DNA of 17,506 bases from JAYZAP01 sp964645285 (lineage in GTDB: Bacteria > Pseudomonadota > Alphaproteobacteria > JAAXGF01), in contig CAZYDR010000077.1 of assembly GCA_964645285.1 (NCBI GenBank), forward strand, positions 1 to 17,506. The letters run 5' to 3'. The translations under genes and the position numbers were made by a program. The notes below the pieces were generated by a model that saw only the letters and a program-made list of their open reading frames with translations, had not been told where the DNA came from and made no database searches. Below are positions 15,070-17,506 of this stretch, piece by piece. Every line of letters begins with the position of its first letter. Positions within the stretch are counted from its first letter, which is position 1.

Positions 15070-16092
15070 ATGAATCACACCACCGATATTGTCATCGTCG
15101 GCGCCGGCCCGGTCGGGCTGTTCGCGGTGTTCGAGGCCGGCATGTTGAAGATGCGCTGCCATGTGGTTGACGCCCTTGACATGGTCGGTGGTCAGTGCGC
15201 CGCGCTCTATCCGGAAAAGCCGATCTACGACATTCCCGGCTATCCCCGCATCGACGGCCAGTCTCTGGTCGACAAGCTGGCGGAGCAGGCGGCGCCGTTC
15301 ACGCCGGTCTATCATCTCGGCCAGCAGGTCACTACGGTGGCACCAGGCGACGACGGTGGCTGGCGGGTCGGCACGTCGAAGGGCGTGACCATCCAGACCC
15401 GGGCCATAATCGTCGCTGGCGGCAGCGGTGCTTTCGGTCCCAACCGGCCGCCCCTGGAGGGTCTCGCCGACTACGAAGGGGGTCGTGACGGGTGTGGCGT
15501 GTTCTTCATGGTGGGCCGGCGCGAGGATTTCCGCGATCGCCGTGTGGTCATCGCCGGCGGCGGTGATTCGGCGGTCGACTGGGCGGTCTCCTTGGCCGAG
15601 GTGGCGAAAAGCGTCGCCGTGGTTCACCGCCGCCCCCGTTTCCGGGCCGCCCCCGATACGGTCGAGCGCATGCACAAACTGGCCGAGGACGGCGCCATCG
15701 ACCTGGTCATTCCCTACCAGCTTGATCACCTGGAAGGCGACGCTGGCCACTTGGCGGCGGTCGGGGTGCGCGATATTGACGGGGCCGAGCGGCGGCTCGA
15801 CGCCGACGCCCTGCTATGCTTTTTCGGCCTCGCCATGGGACTCGGTCCCATTGCTCATTGGGGGCTGGCTTTGGCGAAAAAAAATATTGTGGTTGATCCG
15901 GCGACGGCGGCGACCAACAGTCCGGGGATTTTCGCCATTGGCGATATCACTGCCTATCCGGGCAAGCTCAAACTCATCCTTACAGGATTTTCCGAGGCGG
16001 CCATGGCAGCCCACGCCATCCACCCGCTGGTGTTCCCGGACGAGGCCCTGCACTTCGAGTATTCCACCAATACCGGCATCACCGGCTTCTAA
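15070..16092 (+). CDS. Ferredoxin/flavodoxin-NADP+ reductase, thioredoxin-reductase-like type
   Basis: This 340-residue flavoprotein belongs to the TrxR-like class of ferredoxin-NADP+ reductases known from Bacillus YumC and Rhodopseudomonas. It would move electrons between NADPH and ferredoxin or flavodoxin in the cytoplasm. The FAD site is IVIVGAGPVGLF (Gly11-Gly16). VGGQCAALYPEKPIYDIPGYP follows, then the NADPH site VVIAGGGDSAVDWA (Gly163-Ala168) with HRRPRFRA for the 2'-phosphate. The second FAD motif is GIFAIGDITAYPGKLKLILT. No CxxC redox pair is present in the NADPH domain, which separates it from thioredoxin reductase. The tail YSTNTGITGF matches the class. ATG 15070 is preferred to an upstream ATG at 14998 because homology starts at MNHTTDIVIVG. 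Its stop overlaps the convergent kinase gene by four bases. Confidence 0.9.
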   Translation: MNHTTDIVIVGAGPVGLFAVFEAGMLKMRCHVVDALDMVGGQCAALYPEKPIYDIPGYPRIDGQSLVDKLAEQAAPFTPVYHLGQQVTTVAPGDDGGWRVGTSKGVTIQTRAIIVAGGSGAFGPNRPPLEGLADYEGGRDGCGVFFMVGRREDFRDRRVVIAGGGDSAVDWAVSLAEVAKSVAVVHRRPRFRAAPDTVERMHKLAEDGAIDLVIPYQLDHLEGDAGHLAAVGVRDIDGAERRLDADALLCFFGLAMGLGPIAHWGLALAKKNIVVDPATAATNSPGIFAIGDITAYPGKLKLILTGFSEAAMAAHAIHPLVFPDEALHFEYSTNTGITGF

Positions 16093-17506
16093 TTAACGTG
16101 GTGGGCATTGACCGGCAGGACGCAGGTGATGCGGGTGCCTTTCTCCGGACTGGACTCGACGTCGAGCCGGCCGCCGTGGAGACCGACAAAGGATTTTACC
16201 AGGGGTAGGCCAAGGCCGGTTCCCGCCTGTTGCAGCGGGGCGCTATTGCGGCGCCAGAATTTGTCGAAGATGTGGGATTGGTCCTCGATGGCGATCCCGA
16301 CGCCGGTGTCGACCACAGTGATTGACACGCTGTCCGCGTCGCGGGTCGCGTCTAGGATTACCGAGCCGCCGGTCGGTGTAAACTTGATGGCGTTACTCAA
16401 CAGATGGAAGATGACCTGCTTGATGCGTCGTTCGTCGCCAATCATCATGCCGAGATCATTGGGGCAGTCGAAATCCAGGGATACGTTCTCGGTACGCAGG
16501 CGCTGATGCGTCAAAGTCAGCATGCTGGCCAGCATGCCGCTGATATCAAAGCCGCCCAACTTAAGCTGCATGTGTCCGGCCTCGATGGTCGCCAGATCGA
16601 GGATATCGTTGACCAGTTGCAGCAGGTGTTACGACGACTCGAAAATGCCGCGCACATACTACCCTTGACGCTTCTCGAGTTCGCCGAAAAAGCCGGTCGA
16701 CAACAGTTCGCTGAAGCCGATGATGGTGTTGAGCGGGGTGCGCAGCTCGTACGACACATTGGCGATGAATTCGGACTTGAGGCGGTCGGTTTCTTCGAGC
16801 GCGTCCCCGCGTTCACGCAGCGCCCGCTCGACGTTGTTGCTGTCGGTGACGTCCAGGTAGGTCATCAGGGTGGCGCCGTCGGGCAGGGGCACGCTGGCCC
16901 ATTCAAGGACGCTGCCGTCACTACGCTCGAGGCGGTTGAAGGTCGGCGTGCGCTCGGTGGTATGGGCGATGATGCGGCTCTTGAACAAGTTCCAGTCGCC
17001 GCCGTAGTCGTAAAGTTCCTTGGTCTGCTCGACCACATCGGCAATATGGGTGTCGCCGTCCAACTGCTCGGGGCTTAGCCGCCAGATGCGCGCAAAGCCG
17101 GGGTTGCGCAGTTTGAGACGGCCGTTGCTGCCGAACACGGCAACACCTTCATAGAGGTTGTCCAGCGTCGCGCGCTGAACCGCGATTTGGGTATTGAGCG
17201 AGCTTTCCAGGGCCAGGGTGTCGGTGACGTCCTCGAAGGTAAATAGCAGCCCGCCGAACGGGGGCGGCGCGACCATCCGGCGCACCGACGAGCCGTCGGG
17301 CTGAAACTGGGCCTCCTCGTGCGGCTCGATGAGGTCGGTGAACATGGCCTCGCGCTTTTTCTTGAAGTCGGGAAAGTCAGTCACTTCGGGCAGTTTGCGC
17401 TTGGTCTGCAGGATTTCGAGGGTCTCGCCGAAAAGCGGCTTGGTAAGCAGCCACTCGCGGTCGAAGCCGTATAGTTCGACGTAGGCGCTGTTGAAAAACT
17501 CAAGCT
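16089..17506 (-). pseudogene. divL: DivL-like PAS-domain histidine-kinase homologue with two in-frame stops (5' end outside window)
   Basis: A single minus-strand frame from the window edge encodes a PAS segment (FFNSAYVELYGFDREWL), a second PAS (LDNLYEGVAVFGSNGRLKLR), a dimerisation helix and a histidine-kinase ATPase (IKQVIFHLLSNAIKFTPTGG, VVDTGVGIA, GTGLGLPLVKSF). The phosphoacceptor motif reads FIANVSYELRTPLNTIIGF, with Tyr (codon 16749-16751) instead of His, as in DivL, the CckA/CtrA-pathway pseudokinase of Caulobacter. A place near tsaE is where I recall divL in alphaproteobacteria. TAG at 16659-16661 and TAA at 16629-16631 interrupt the second dimerisation helix, yet homology continues in the same frame on both sides (ELEKRQG-stop-YVRGIFESS-stop-HLLQLVNDILDLA). 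No frameshift is needed. Possible causes are decay, sequence error or read-through. If broken, the kinase would lose its ATPase part; an ATG at 16571 could restart the last 160 residues. Confidence 0.75.

Noticed and set aside
14947..15750. Long N-terminal extension of tsaE
   Set aside because: The frame stays open upstream of ATG 14946, but it is antisense to the reductase gene, has no TsaE homology, and a normal start with a ribosome site exists at 14946.
16629..16661. Stop-codon reassignment as an explanation for the interrupted kinase gene
   Set aside because: folC, tsaE, the glutamine synthetase fusion and the kinase frame itself end in TAG, and the reductase ends in TAA, at positions where the families normally end.

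Overview
The window looks like core chromosome of a GC-rich alphaproteobacterium, most likely of the Rhodospirillales type. I base this on gene order and on family style: trpB-trpA-accD-folC converges on trxA-addA-addB-murU-amgK-tsaE next to a DivL-like kinase, an arrangement I recall from alphaproteobacteria. AddA and AddB also read like the alphaproteobacterial subtypes. No species can be named from the sequence alone.

Layout. Bases 1-3911 (+ strand) hold a tightly packed run: the 3' part of trpB, then trpA (4-base overlap), accD and folC (20-base overlap). They make tryptophan, malonyl-CoA and polyglutamylated folate. Bases 3912-5942 are an accessory patch at the folC/trxA junction. It holds an N-terminally truncated response-regulator remnant, a 100-bp element with perfect 17-bp inverted ends, and a large minus-strand gene that joins a Cro/C1-like helix-turn-helix domain to a PuuA-like glutamine synthetase. 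Bases 5943-14946 (- strand) are an operon-like series, read right to left: tsaE, amgK, murU, addB, addA, trxA. The first five genes overlap by 1 to 8 bases, and a clear intrinsic terminator follows trxA. It combines tRNA t6A modification, peptidoglycan recycling, double-strand break repair and a redox protein. Bases 15070-16092 (+) encode a thioredoxin-reductase-like ferredoxin/flavodoxin-NADP+ reductase. Bases 16089-17506 (-) are a PAS-containing DivL-like kinase with Tyr at the phosphoacceptor site. It runs off the window edge and is interrupted by two in-frame stop codons.

The most notable points are the HTH-glutamine synthetase fusion with palindromic and direct-repeat DNA around its start, the doubly nonsense-interrupted divL-like gene, the small inverted-repeat element, and a foldable leader between addA and trxA. 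I saw no rRNA or CRISPR array, no convincing tRNA, and no intact transposase.
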